Shown here: positions 46,170-54,991 of the stretch, in pieces
How the letters are laid out: every line of letters begins with the position of its first letter
Position numbering within the stretch: position 1 is the first letter of the stretch
Assembly: GCA_945882095.1 (NCBI GenBank)
Contig: CAMCWF010000004.1
Coordinates: 62,001-126,000, forward strand
Reading direction: 5' to 3'
From: Chryseobacterium gleum
GTDB taxonomy: Bacteria > Bacteroidota > Bacteroidia > Flavobacteriales_D > Crocinitomicaceae
Length of the DNA stretch: 64,000 bases
Program-made: the position numbers and the translations under genes
Notes under the pieces: generated by a model
Seen by the model: only the letters and a program-made list of their open reading frames with translations
Databases searched by the model: none
What the model was told of the DNA's origin: nothing

Positions 46170-47417
46170 TTATACTTTGGCGATTTCATCGCTCATGTAT
46201 TCTCCAGCTTTTAGTTTTCCAACAATTTTCGAAAAGCATTCAATGGTATACCTTACATCTTCAAGTGTGTGAACTGCGGTCGGAATCAATCGTAAAATGA
46301 TCATTCCTTTAGGTACAACTGGATACACTACCATGGAGCAGAATACATTGTAATTTTCACGCAAGTCATAAATCAAGTTGGTTGACTCAGGAATAGACCC
46401 ATTCAAATAAACCGGCGTTACGCAGGTGTTTGTTGGTCCGATTTCAAATCCTTCAGCTTTCAATCCACTTTGCAACGCATGGGTAATTTCCCAAAGTTTG
46501 TCTTTTAGCTCTGGCATGGTGCGCATGAGTTCCAATCTTTTTAATGCACCAACGACCAAGGGTAGGGGCAAGGCTTTTGCAAAGATTTGTGAACGCATAT
46601 TGTATCGTAAATATTCAACGACTTGGGCATCGCTTGCTACGAATCCTCCAATTAGCGCAAATGATTTTGCAAACGTGCCAAAGTAGATGTCAATCTCATC
46701 TTGAACGCCTTGTTCTTCACCTGTGCCAGCACCTGTGGCGCCTAAGGTTCCAATGCCATGTGCATCGTCTACGAACAGCCTGAAGTTGAACTTTTGTTTC
46801 AAGGCAGCAATCTCTTTCAACTTTCCTTGGTCACCGCGCATTCCAAATACACCTTCAGTGATTACCAATATGGCGCCGCCTGTTTCATTTGTTAATTTCG
46901 TTGCGCGTTCCAATTGTTTTTCACAATCTTCAACGTCGTTGTGTTTGAATACAAATCTTTTACCCATGTGAAGACGAACACCGTCCAAAATACAAGCGTG
47001 AGATTCTGCATCGTATACAATTACATCGTGACGGTCCACCAAGCAATCAATGGCTGAAACCACAGCTTGGTATCCGAAATTCACAAGAATGGCATCTTCT
47101 TTAGATTCAAAATCTGCCAATTCACGTTCAAGTTGCTCGTGATAATTCGAATTTCCGCTCATCATTCTTGCGCCCATGGGCATCGCGAAACCAAAGGATT
47201 TGGCTGCCATTTCATCTGCTTTACGCACTTCAGGGTGATTCGCAAGGCCAAGGTAATTGTTCAATGACCAATTCAATTTTTCAACCCCTCGAAACACCAT
47301 ATGAGGACCAATATCCCCCTCTAATTTCGGGAAAGTAAAATAGCCATGAGATGCCTTTGCATGCATTCCAATGGGGCCTCTGTTCGCTTTGATTTTTTCA
47401 AAAATATCGGCTGCCAT
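46170..47417 (-). CDS. Alpha-oxoamine synthase family PLP enzyme, probably serine palmitoyltransferase
   Basis: The protein (415 residues from the ATG at 47417) has the fold-type I pattern: LNNYLGLANHPEV, DDAHGIGTLG (PLP Asp and His) and FAKSFALIGGFVAS (PLP lysine). Members join an amino acid to an acyl-CoA or acyl-ACP (KBL, BioF, SPT, HemA). Length, NNYLGL with GARMMSGN and the lineage's sphingolipids favour serine palmitoyltransferase, which makes 3-ketosphinganine; KBL is the main alternative. The start at 47468 is ruled out because the promoter (47447-47478) lies across it. Confidence 0.85.
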   Translation of the reverse strand: MAADIFEKIKANRGPIGMHAKASHGYFTFPKLEGDIGPHMVFRGVEKLNWSLNNYLGLANHPEVRKADEMAAKSFGFAMPMGARMMSGNSNYHEQLERELADFESKEDAILVNFGYQAVVSAIDCLVDRHDVIVYDAESHACILDGVRLHMGKRFVFKHNDVEDCEKQLERATKLTNETGGAILVITEGVFGMRGDQGKLKEIAALKQKFNFRLFVDDAHGIGTLGATGAGTGEEQGVQDEIDIYFGTFAKSFALIGGFVASDAQVVEYLRYNMRSQIFAKALPLPLVVGALKRLELMRTMPELKDKLWEITHALQSGLKAEGFEIGPTNTCVTPVYLNGSIPESTNLIYDLRENYNVFCSMVVYPVVPKGMIILRLIPTAVHTLEDVRYTIECFSKIVGKLKAGEYMSDEIAKV

Positions 47418-47446
47418 AATATATAGACGTGTTAAGTAAGTTTCAG

Positions 47447-47478
47447 CAAAAATAAGTCTAATGAGCAATTAAGACAAA
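47447..47478 (-). promoter_or_regulatory. Consensus promoter (TTTG-N20-TATTTTTG) for the oxoamine synthase gene
   Basis: Minus strand: -33 element TTTG (plus 47475-47478), 20-nt spacer, -7 box TATTTTTG (plus 47447-47454). Both elements match the Bacteroidota consensus exactly. The box ends 29 nt before the ATG at 47417, so the transcript should start near 47440-47444. Confidence 0.68.
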
Positions 47479-47520
47479 TACCGGAGTTTATTTTATCAAC
47501 ACCAATCGTCTGAAAACGTC

Positions 47521-48969
47521 TTAATAATAGATTGCCCGACGTACCTTACTTACGTATTTCGCAAGTCGGATCACTTGTTTTGTGTAGCCAAATTCATTGT
47601 CATACCAAGTGTACAAAACGATGTTCTTCCCATTTTTTGAAACAATGGTGGCATTGGAATCAAATACAGAGCAACAGGTATTACCAATAATGTCTGAAGA
47701 TACCATTTCTGGGTCAAATGAGTAATAAATTTGATTCACCAAATCACCATTTAAGGCTGCATTTTTAATGGTTTCGTTGATGCTTTCAAGTGTGGTTTCT
47801 TTTTCAATCTCTAGGCTTAAGATGGCCAAAGAGCCATTCGGCGTCGGTACGCGAACTGCATTGGCAGTCAGCTTATCTTGAAGGGAAGGGATTACTTTGG
47901 TAACTGCATTTCCTGCTCCTGTAGAAGTGATTACCATGTTGATTGCTGCGGACCTTCCTCTACGTACTTTTTTATGCATATTGTCCAAAAGATTTTGGTC
48001 GTTGGTATATGCATGAACCGTTTCGATGTGTCCTTTAACTACACCAAACTTGTCGTTCACCACCTTAAGTATTGGACTGATTGCATTGGTTGTACAAGAA
48101 GCGGCAGAATATATTTTTTCATTTTCCAAATCCAAGGTTCCTTGGTTGATTCCAAAAACGATGTTGGGGATTTCTTTTCCAGGAGCTGTTAAGATTACCC
48201 TTGAAACACCTTTGGATTGAAGGTGGCGACTAAGTGCCGTTTTGTCTGTAAAAACACCCGTGTTGTCAATTACCAATGCGTTTTCAATCCCATAAAGGGT
48301 GTAATCAATTTGTTCGGGCGCAGATGCTTCAATCATGTGCACCACTTGTCCATTGATGATTAAACATTTGTTTTCAAAATCTGCATGTACGGTTCCTTTG
48401 AATGCACCGTGCACAGAGTCGTTGCTAAGCAAAGAAGCACGTTTGATGATTTCTTTTTCCGAAGCACCTCGGGTGACAATTGCTCTCAATCGCAGTTGCT
48501 GTCCTTTTCCTGCTTGGCGAATAAGTTCTCTCGCTGCGAGTCTTCCAATCCTACCAAATCCGTATAATATCACGTCGCGTGGATTGAGTTCTCTGGATGA
48601 TTCAAATTGGAATCCTTTGAGTTTGCTTTGCAGGAAATCAGACTTAGAAGTTTCCTTGGCTTCATTTTGCCATTCATTGGCAAGTTTTCCAATGTCTAAT
48701 TTTGCAGGAGCGAGGTCCATTTTGGCAATTTCACTTGCGATTTCTGAGGTGGTGAAAATATCGATGGGTTTATTTACCACTTTCGCTGCATAATCGTGAA
48801 GGTTTAAGATTTCGGAGATGGTAATGTCAATGAGGTGATTTCTGAACAACACCAATTCAATTCCTTTTTCATAAAGCAATTCACCGACTTTCGATTGGAG
48901 TTTTACGGCTTCCCGTTCTTGTTCGATGTGATTTTTAAGTGCTTGTTCGTAACCGAGTTGATTATGCAT
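47521..48969 (-). CDS. gap: Glyceraldehyde-3-phosphate dehydrogenase, long form
   Basis: GAPDH oxidises glyceraldehyde 3-phosphate to 1,3-bisphosphoglycerate (or the reverse). The protein is 482 residues, about 130 longer than usual: residues 1-130 are a helical extension with no known motif, then the Rossmann motif YGFGRIGRL begins near 135, ASCTTN carries the catalytic Cys, and HAYTNDQNLLD with KKVRRGRSAA forms the catalytic His/phosphate region. The long type occurs in Bacteroidota and may be NADP-linked or a gluconeogenic form (inference). It follows the sigma factor terminator. Confidence 0.95.
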   Translation of the reverse strand: MHNQLGYEQALKNHIEQEREAVKLQSKVGELLYEKGIELVLFRNHLIDITISEILNLHDYAAKVVNKPIDIFTTSEIASEIAKMDLAPAKLDIGKLANEWQNEAKETSKSDFLQSKLKGFQFESSRELNPRDVILYGFGRIGRLAARELIRQAGKGQQLRLRAIVTRGASEKEIIKRASLLSNDSVHGAFKGTVHADFENKCLIINGQVVHMIEASAPEQIDYTLYGIENALVIDNTGVFTDKTALSRHLQSKGVSRVILTAPGKEIPNIVFGINQGTLDLENEKIYSAASCTTNAISPILKVVNDKFGVVKGHIETVHAYTNDQNLLDNMHKKVRRGRSAAINMVITSTGAGNAVTKVIPSLQDKLTANAVRVPTPNGSLAILSLEIEKETTLESINETIKNAALNGDLVNQIYYSFDPEMVSSDIIGNTCCSVFDSNATIVSKNGKNIVLYTWYDNEFGYTKQVIRLAKYVSKVRRAIYY

Positions 48970-48995
48970 GACTTTAATTTAAAATTGTACAAAAT

Positions 48996-49019
48996 AAAAA
49001 GGCCGCTATAAAGCAGCCT
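48996..49019 (-). terminator. Rho-independent terminator of rpoD
   Basis: Minus strand: AGGCTGCT stem, TTAT loop, AGCGGCCT stem (one mismatched pair), then TTTTTATTTT. It starts 6 nt after the sigma factor stop (49026). Confidence 0.7.
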
Positions 49020-49025
49020 AATTGG

Positions 49026-49892
49026 TTATCCTAGGTATGATTTTAGAAGTTTATTTCTGGAAGTGTGTCTCAACCTTCGAATGGCTTTTTCTTTGATTTG
49101 ACGAACGCGTTCTCTCGTTAAGTTGAATTTCGCGCCAATTTCTTCCAAGGTAAGACCGTGATTCATTCCGATGCCAAAAAACAAACGGATGATTTCTCTT
49201 TCCTTATCCGTTAAGGTGCTTAGGGAGCGTTCGATTTCACGTTGCAATGATTCTGCCATCAATCCTGAATCTGTTCTTGCAGTATCGTTGTTGATCATTA
49301 CGTCCATGAGCGTACCGCCATCCTCGTTGGTGGTAAGTGGCGCATCCATGGATACGTGACGTCCAGAAACGTTTAAGCTTTCTTTGATTTTTTCTTCGGG
49401 AACTTCAAGTGCTTCGGCAAGTTCTTCCGCAGAAGGAGGGCGTTCGAATTCTTGTTCCAATCTTGAAAATGCCTTGTTGATTTTATTCAAGGAACCAACT
49501 TGGTTTAATGGAAGCCTAACAATTCTTGCTTGTTCTGCCAATGCCTGAAGTATGGATTGGCGAATCCACCAAACGGCATAAGAAATGAATTTAAATCCCC
49601 TTGTTTCATCAAATTTTTGAGCGGCTTTAATTAAACCTAAATTACCTTCGTTGATAAGGTCTGGTAGGGTAAGTCCTTGGTTTTGGTATTGCTTGGCAAC
49701 AGAAACGACAAACCTCAAGTTCGCTCTGGTTAATTTTTCTAATGCTTTCTGGTCTCCGGCTTTGATTTTCTTTGCTAACTCTACTTCTTCTTCTGCTGTG
49801 ATTAATTCTTCGCGGCCAATATCTTGTAGGTATTTATCCAAAGATTGACTCTCACGATTTGTAATGGATTTGGTTATTTTTAGTTGTCTCAT
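49026..49892 (-). CDS. rpoD: Primary RNA polymerase sigma factor (sigma-70, RpoD/SigA)
   Basis: Sigma factors direct RNA polymerase to promoters. The 288-residue protein lacks region 1.1, as is normal for the Bacteroidota primary sigma. It has region 1.2 ([16 protein letters not shown]), region 2 ([53 protein letters not shown]), region 3 with [11 protein letters not shown], and region 4 ([32 protein letters not shown]). Such factors read the TTTG/TAnnTTTG promoters seen in this window. The 151-bp gap to degP upstream holds only AT-rich sequence with an imperfect box (CAAAGTAA at 49940-49947, TTACTTTG on the minus strand). Confidence 0.97.
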   Translation of the reverse strand: MRQLKITKSITNRESQSLDKYLQDIGREELITAEEEVELAKKIKAGDQKALEKLTRANLRFVVSVAKQYQNQGLTLPDLINEGNLGLIKAAQKFDETRGFKFISYAVWWIRQSILQALAEQARIVRLPLNQVGSLNKINKAFSRLEQEFERPPSAEELAEALEVPEEKIKESLNVSGRHVSMDAPLTTNEDGGTLMDVMINNDTARTDSGLMAESLQREIERSLSTLTDKEREIIRLFFGIGMNHGLTLEEIGAKFNLTRERVRQIKEKAIRRLRHTSRNKLLKSYLG

Positions 49893-50043
49893 TATGTAAA
49901 GATCTCTTTATTAAGGAATTATTAATGAATGTGTTGAAGCAAAGTAAAGTGAAATATTGGGTAATAAAAAATTAAAAATTGAAGAATATCAACAACTTTT
50001 CAACCGAATTGTATTAAAAACTTTTCTTCTTATTTTACTTGTT

Positions 50044-51513
50044 TTACAAGCCAAAACCTTTATAGTCTTTGGTGCCATTTGGCAACACAATTTCCAGTAA
50101 AATGCCTCGGTTTACACCATTTAGTTTACTGGTAAGCTCTTCGATGGTTTCAATGGGATCGTTGTTTACTTTCGTGATGATTGTACCAACAGACAACCCA
50201 ATTGATTTTAACTTTCCTGTATTGATGGAGGTGACTTTAACGCCGTAAGAAAGGTTGAGGTCCTTCTTTTCTTTCTCTGTCAACGCAACAAAGGTGGCAC
50301 CCAAGGCGAAATTCGCTGAGATTTGTTCCTTGGACATCAATTCGGTCTCGCCTTCCTTGTTACGCAACAAGACATCAATGACATCTTCATCACCATTTTT
50401 TCTTCGAATCGTTACCACAACTTTGTCACCAGGTCGCTGCTTCCCAATCTCTTCTTGCAGCTGTGCGGGGGAGTTCACTTCTTTCACGCCGATTTTCAAT
50501 ACCACGTCTCCATTCTTTATGCCTGCTTTGTCGGCTGAACCACCATCTACAACACCGCTTATGAATACACCTTTTAAGTTCGGGAGTTTTTGTGTCTCTT
50601 TTAAATCCTGGCTTATTGCCGAAATCTGTACCCCCAAATAAGCGCGTTGAACAAGGCCGTAATCAATTAAGTCACGAACGACCTTTTCCACCAAATTCAC
50701 TGGAATGGCGAAGGAGTACCCGCTGTATGCGCCAGTTTGCGAAGCAATGGCCGTGTTGATGCCTACCAATTCTCCTTTGGTGTTGACCAATGCACCCCCA
50801 CTGTTTCCAGGGTTTACGGCTGCATCTGTTTGAATAAAGGATTCAATGGGAACAATTTCTTTGTCCGTTCGCTCAGATAACAAATTGATGTTACGTGCTT
50901 TGGCGCTTACAATGCCTGCCGTTACTGTGGAGGTAAGGTTGAAAGGGTTTCCAACAGCAAGTACCCATTCACCGATACGCAATTGGTCGCTGTTGCCAAA
51001 CTTCATGGGGGTAAAGGGTTTGCTGTCCTCAATCTTTAATACCGCAATGTCTGTTGCTGGATCTGTGCCTATGATCTTTGCGGTGTATTCTGAATTGTCG
51101 TTTAATATGACATGGATTTCACTGGCATTCTCAATTACATGGTTGTTGGTTACAATGTAGCCTTCGGATGAAATGATCACTCCGGAACCTGCGCCGGAAC
51201 CATATTGTTTAAATTCTCTTCCCCCTGCACCTGGACCGTAAAAAAACTCTTGAAAAAAATCCCGTTGAAATGTGGTGGAAACCACTTTGGTAGTTACGTG
51301 CACCACAGAGTTGATGCTTGACTCCGAGGCTGTAGTAAGTTCAGGGAGGGTTTCACCATTCAATCCTACGGTTTGAACGGGGTATTGATTTCCATCCAAT
51401 ACACGGTCTGATAATTTTGTGGTTTGGTGATAATAGGTAAGCATCGCCGCTAAGGGTAGGGTGCCTCCAATAAAACCGATGCCTAAAATTTTAAAAACTG
51501 CTTTGTATTTCAT
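50044..51513 (-). CDS. degP: DegP/HtrA family serine endoprotease
   Basis: HtrA proteins degrade misfolded envelope proteins. The 489-residue protein has an N-terminal membrane anchor (~7-28), a trypsin-like domain with VTNNHVIENA (His), TDIAVLKI (Asp) and NPGNSGGALVN (Ser), then a first PDZ domain (~300-390; GGSADKAGIKNGDVVLKI) and a shorter second PDZ (~410-489; GLSVGTIITKVNNDPI). It stands alone between rpoD and dapF and is transcribed on the minus strand. Confidence 0.96.
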   Translation of the reverse strand: MKYKAVFKILGIGFIGGTLPLAAMLTYYHQTTKLSDRVLDGNQYPVQTVGLNGETLPELTTASESSINSVVHVTTKVVSTTFQRDFFQEFFYGPGAGGREFKQYGSGAGSGVIISSEGYIVTNNHVIENASEIHVILNDNSEYTAKIIGTDPATDIAVLKIEDSKPFTPMKFGNSDQLRIGEWVLAVGNPFNLTSTVTAGIVSAKARNINLLSERTDKEIVPIESFIQTDAAVNPGNSGGALVNTKGELVGINTAIASQTGAYSGYSFAIPVNLVEKVVRDLIDYGLVQRAYLGVQISAISQDLKETQKLPNLKGVFISGVVDGGSADKAGIKNGDVVLKIGVKEVNSPAQLQEEIGKQRPGDKVVVTIRRKNGDEDVIDVLLRNKEGETELMSKEQISANFALGATFVALTEKEKKDLNLSYGVKVTSINTGKLKSIGLSVGTIITKVNNDPIETIEELTSKLNGVNRGILLEIVLPNGTKDYKGFGL

Positions 51514-51625
51514 CTGAATAAAATTTGGTTCACAATTTTACAAAGCATTGACTAAACTTGAAATTCTCTTGCTGTTAAAGATTGTTAAGCCATTTTAACT
51601 ACATTTATTACCTTTACCGCTTCGT

Positions 51626-52405
51626 ATGGAGATTGTGTTTTCTAAATTTCAAGGAACAGGAAATGATTTTATCCTTTTGGATAATTTGAAGGGTGATTTT
51701 TCATTGCTTTCCATTCGTCAAATCCAATTTCTGTGCGATCGAAAGTTTGGCATTGGTGCAGACGGATTGATTAAAATAAATGCCTCCGAAGGTTTTGATT
51801 TTGAAATGGAATATTTCAATTCTGATGGCAGTCAAAGTTTTTGTGGGAATGGTGCAAGATGCGCAGTTGCATTTGCTAAGGATAAAATTCAAACGCCTTT
51901 GAAGCACCGTTTCATCGCGATAGATGGCGTGCATTCTTACCATTGCAAAGAAGAAATGGTGGCCATTGACATGAAGGAAGTTCATCAAATTTTTCCTTGT
52001 GGGGAAGATTTTATTGTACATACAGGTTCTCCTCATTATGTCAAATTCTCCGACGATCTGTCAAATGAACATACGGTAAATTTCGGTAAACAAATTCGGT
52101 ATTCCGAAGCTTTTCAAAAGGAAGGCATTAATGTCAATCTTGTTAGCCTCAGAAGCGAAAAATCGATTTCCATCTCTACGTATGAGCGTGGGGTGGAAGA
52201 TGAAACCTTGTCTTGTGGAACAGGAGCGACCGCTTGTGCTTTGGTGTATGCCGACAAATTGGGATTAACTACAGGACCTATCGTTGTCCAAACAAAAGGA
52301 GGGGAGTTACAGGTTGACTTTGTAAAACGTGAAGTTGGTTTTTCTTCCATTTGTCTATCGGGTCCTGCAGAATTTGTTTTTAACGGAAATCTCCTACTGT
52401 CATGA
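51626..52405 (+). CDS. dapF: Diaminopimelate epimerase
   Basis: DapF converts LL- to meso-diaminopimelate for lysine and peptidoglycan synthesis. The 259-residue protein has FQGTGNDFILLD near the start, FCGNGARC with the first catalytic Cys (~75), ENTYERGVEDET-type block (STYERGVEDETLSCGTGATAC) with the second Cys near 195, and GGELQVDF. A near-consensus TACCTTTA box ends 9 nt before the ATG. It heads a six-gene coupled unit with GNAT, mltG, glycosylasparaginase, beta-mannosidase and a TonB receptor. Confidence 0.97.
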   Translation: MEIVFSKFQGTGNDFILLDNLKGDFSLLSIRQIQFLCDRKFGIGADGLIKINASEGFDFEMEYFNSDGSQSFCGNGARCAVAFAKDKIQTPLKHRFIAIDGVHSYHCKEEMVAIDMKEVHQIFPCGEDFIVHTGSPHYVKFSDDLSNEHTVNFGKQIRYSEAFQKEGINVNLVSLRSEKSISISTYERGVEDETLSCGTGATACALVYADKLGLTTGPIVVQTKGGELQVDFVKREVGFSSICLSGPAEFVFNGNLLLS

Positions 52406-52932
52406 AATACTTTCAAGGAGATCAGGTAGTCCTTAGACCTGTAGAGCCATTGGATGCGACCGCAATGTTCATGTGGGAAAACAATACAGATAACTGGAGG
52501 ATAAGCCATACCGAAGTTCCCTTTTCCATGCACAACATCCACCAACTGATAGAACAGTTTTCTAATCTTAGGACCTCTGGACAGTTAAGATTTATCATAG
52601 TCCTGAAAGATTCAAATAAAAGCATTGGAACCATTGACCTCTTTGATGTGAACTTCAAACATGGTTTTGCCACCGTGGGTATTTTGCTTGCGGAACAAGA
52701 AGAACGTGGGAAAGGTTATGCCCAAGAAGCCCTTCAGTTATGCATTGACTATTGCAGAGATCATTTGGAATTATATAACTTGCAGTGTTTTGTCCATGCC
52801 GACAACTTAGCAAGCATTCATTTGTTCAAGAAATTGAATTTTGAAGAAATTGGAATTAGAAAAGATTGGTATCAATATAAAGGAGTTAGAATTCACGAAA
52901 TAGCTTTTCAATTATGTCTAAAAAAAGTGTAA
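52402..52932 (+). CDS. GNAT family N-acetyltransferase (RimJ/RimL type)
   Basis: The 176-residue protein has the GNAT core: LRPVEPLDATAMFMWENN at the start, VGILLAEQEERGKGYAQEAL (acetyl-CoA pyrophosphate loop, here EERGKGYA) and the closing FVHADNLASIHLFKKLNFEEIG. The GNAT fold moves an acetyl group from acetyl-CoA to an amine; the acceptor cannot be told. It overlaps dapF by 4 bp and mltG by 19 bp. Confidence 0.92.
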   Translation: MKYFQGDQVVLRPVEPLDATAMFMWENNTDNWRISHTEVPFSMHNIHQLIEQFSNLRTSGQLRFIIVLKDSNKSIGTIDLFDVNFKHGFATVGILLAEQEERGKGYAQEALQLCIDYCRDHLELYNLQCFVHADNLASIHLFKKLNFEEIGIRKDWYQYKGVRIHEIAFQLCLKKV

Positions 52933-54002
52933 AAAAGAGAAACATCATCATTGCTTGCATCGCGGGTGCGGGACTCATAGCTTTGTTGCTTTTTCCTAAA
53001 ATTATGTTGTATTGGTCTTCGCTTAATAGAACTGAAAACCAAGAAGATAAGGTATTTTACCTAACTAAATCAGTGGATTTAAACGCTTTGGCGGATTTGT
53101 TGGAAAAGGAAGGCTTAATCTCCTCTAAATCCGATTTTGTTAAAGTAGGAAATTATAAATCTATGAATGCGGAAAACATTGCCTTGGGTAAATACATCAT
53201 CGCGCCGGGAACTTCTTATCGAAACTTGTTGAATGGTTTTAAGATGAATGCTGCTGGCAATGGAAATGCAGAAGTGGAGGTCGAAGTTACCTTTAACAAT
53301 TGCAAAAACATTTACCAAATGGCGGGAAAAGTTTCCGATTGCATTGCCCTTGACAGCGCAAGGTTGATTGGATTCCTCCAGGATGGAAACACCTTGGCAA
53401 AATATCAATTTGATTTGGCACAATTGCCCGCATTGTTCATTCCAAATACGTATCAAATGTATTACGATACCGACGAAAAACAATTTGTTGAAAGAATGGC
53501 AATGGAGTTTAAGACCTTTTGGAATCCATCCAGAAAGGCTAAAATGAAGGCCGTTGGATTGAAGACGCCCAGCCAAGTAACGACCATGGCAAGTATCGTA
53601 TATGCGGAACAATCCGTTAATGCAGATGAATGGCCAATCATAGCTGGTTTGTATTTAAACCGAGTAAAAGTTGGCATGCGCTTACAATCAGATCCGACCT
53701 TCAAGTTTTGCTGGGGTGATAAATTAAATGGGGTCCAAAGGTTGTTGGCTATACATCGCGAAATCAATTGTCCTTACAACACTTACAAATACGATGGTTT
53801 GCCACCAGGTCCGATTAACCTACCTTCTTCAGCCGTATTGGATGCTGTACTCAATCGCGCAGATGTTCCGTATTTATATATGTGTGCAAAGCCTGACTAT
53901 ACGGGAAGACATAATTTTGCAGTAAGTGGGGCAGACCATATGCGCAATGCAAGGCTTTTTCAGAATTGGATGACTGCGGAGAAAAAACGAAAATCGAACT
54001 GA
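52914..54002 (+). CDS. mltG: Endolytic peptidoglycan transglycosylase MltG
   Basis: MltG cuts nascent glycan strands at the cytoplasmic membrane and ends their growth. The 362-residue protein has one N-terminal membrane helix (IIIACIAGAGLIALLLFP), a LysM-like middle, and the YceG-type catalytic core with MASIVYAEQSVNADEWP (catalytic Glu) and GMRLQSDPTFKF, ending in YNTYKYDGLPPGPINLPS. It overlaps GNAT by 19 bp, and its TGA overlaps the ATG of the next gene (TGATG). Confidence 0.96.
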   Translation: MSKKSVKKRNIIIACIAGAGLIALLLFPKIMLYWSSLNRTENQEDKVFYLTKSVDLNALADLLEKEGLISSKSDFVKVGNYKSMNAENIALGKYIIAPGTSYRNLLNGFKMNAAGNGNAEVEVEVTFNNCKNIYQMAGKVSDCIALDSARLIGFLQDGNTLAKYQFDLAQLPALFIPNTYQMYYDTDEKQFVERMAMEFKTFWNPSRKAKMKAVGLKTPSQVTTMASIVYAEQSVNADEWPIIAGLYLNRVKVGMRLQSDPTFKFCWGDKLNGVQRLLAIHREINCPYNTYKYDGLPPGPINLPSSAVLDAVLNRADVPYLYMCAKPDYTGRHNFAVSGADHMRNARLFQNWMTAEKKRKSN

Positions 54003-54991
54003 TGGATCGCAGGAAATTTATTCATTTAGGTGCGCTCGCAATGGCAGTTGGGGCTACAAATCCGATCAAAGGAACTTCTTTCATAGGTGTTCCATTTGAA
54101 GAGAAAATCGTAGGGCCTGTAATTCTTTCCACCTGGATTCATGGTTTGGAAGCCAATCGCGTTGCTTGGACCCTTTTGGAAAAAGGAGGCAGTGCTTTGG
54201 ATGCCGTAATCGCTGGTGCAAGACATACAGAATCGGATTTAACCAACAGGAGTGTTGGTATCGGAGGTCGTCCCGACCGTGACGGAAAAGTTACCTTGGA
54301 TGCCTGTGTAATGGATGGTGACGGTAAGTCTGGCGCTGTGGGATGTTTGGAAGGAATTGCACATCCAGTTTCTGTTGCGAAAGCCATCATGGATCTTACG
54401 CCTCATGCGATGTTGGTAGGGGATGGAGCAAGAGATTTTGCACTTTCCCATGGATTTGACACCATCAAAACCCCTTTGCCCGAAGTTAAAAAAGAATACC
54501 TCGCCTGGAAAAAGGAAAATAAAGAATTGTTACGGAGACCTAAAATCAACCACGAAAACCACGATACCATTGGATTGATTGCAAGAGATGTGAATGGTAA
54601 TTTCGGGGGAGCATGTACCACAAGCGGTTGGGCTTATAAAATGCACGGAAGAATTGGTGACTCTCCAATCATTGGTGCAGGGTTGTTCGTAGACAATGAG
54701 GTAGGTGCTGCTACGGCAAGTGGATTGGGTGAAGCCATCATCCGAGTATCCGGAAGCAGCATGGTCGTAGAACTGATGCGAAATGGATTAAGTCCTTCAG
54801 AAGCTTGTAAAGAAGTAGTAGATAGAATCATTCGGAAAAACAAAGACCTTACGAATCTCCAATGTTGTTTTCTTGCGATGGATACCCTTGGAAATGTTGG
54901 GGGTTATTCAGTTTACAATGGATTTAACTTCGCCCTGAAAACAAAAGAGCGGGATGAAATGATTAACACTTCATACAATCGAGAATGGTAA
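54002..54991 (+). CDS. N4-(beta-N-acetylglucosaminyl)-L-asparaginase (glycosylasparaginase)
   Basis: Glycosylasparaginases cut the GlcNAc-Asn bond left after N-glycan removal; they self-cleave to expose an N-terminal Thr. The 329-residue protein (start 54002; the 53966 start lies inside mltG) has a DRRKFIHLGALAMAVGA signal of twin-arginine-like form, NRSVGIGGRPDRDGKV in the alpha chain, the cleavage motif NHDTIGLIA with the nucleophile Thr, and CTTSGWAYKMHGRIGDSPIIG as the substrate loop. Bacterial relatives are known from flavobacteria. It overlaps the beta-mannosidase gene by 7 bp. Confidence 0.93.
   Translation: MDRRKFIHLGALAMAVGATNPIKGTSFIGVPFEEKIVGPVILSTWIHGLEANRVAWTLLEKGGSALDAVIAGARHTESDLTNRSVGIGGRPDRDGKVTLDACVMDGDGKSGAVGCLEGIAHPVSVAKAIMDLTPHAMLVGDGARDFALSHGFDTIKTPLPEVKKEYLAWKKENKELLRRPKINHENHDTIGLIARDVNGNFGGACTTSGWAYKMHGRIGDSPIIGAGLFVDNEVGAATASGLGEAIIRVSGSSMVVELMRNGLSPSEACKEVVDRIIRKNKDLTNLQCCFLAMDTLGNVGGYSVYNGFNFALKTKERDEMINTSYNREW

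Noticed and set aside
47418-47468. Upstream start (47468) for the oxoamine synthase
   Set aside because: A full consensus promoter spans 47447-47478, so the transcript begins downstream of that start.
49893-50043. AT-rich gap between rpoD and degP as a possible small gene or RNA
   Set aside because: No ORF, hairpin with T-run or conserved motif beyond an imperfect promoter box was visible; it looks like plain intergenic sequence.
53966-54001. Upstream start for glycosylasparaginase
   Set aside because: It is inside mltG; ATG 54002 in TGATG coupling gives the RRKF signal at residue 2-6.
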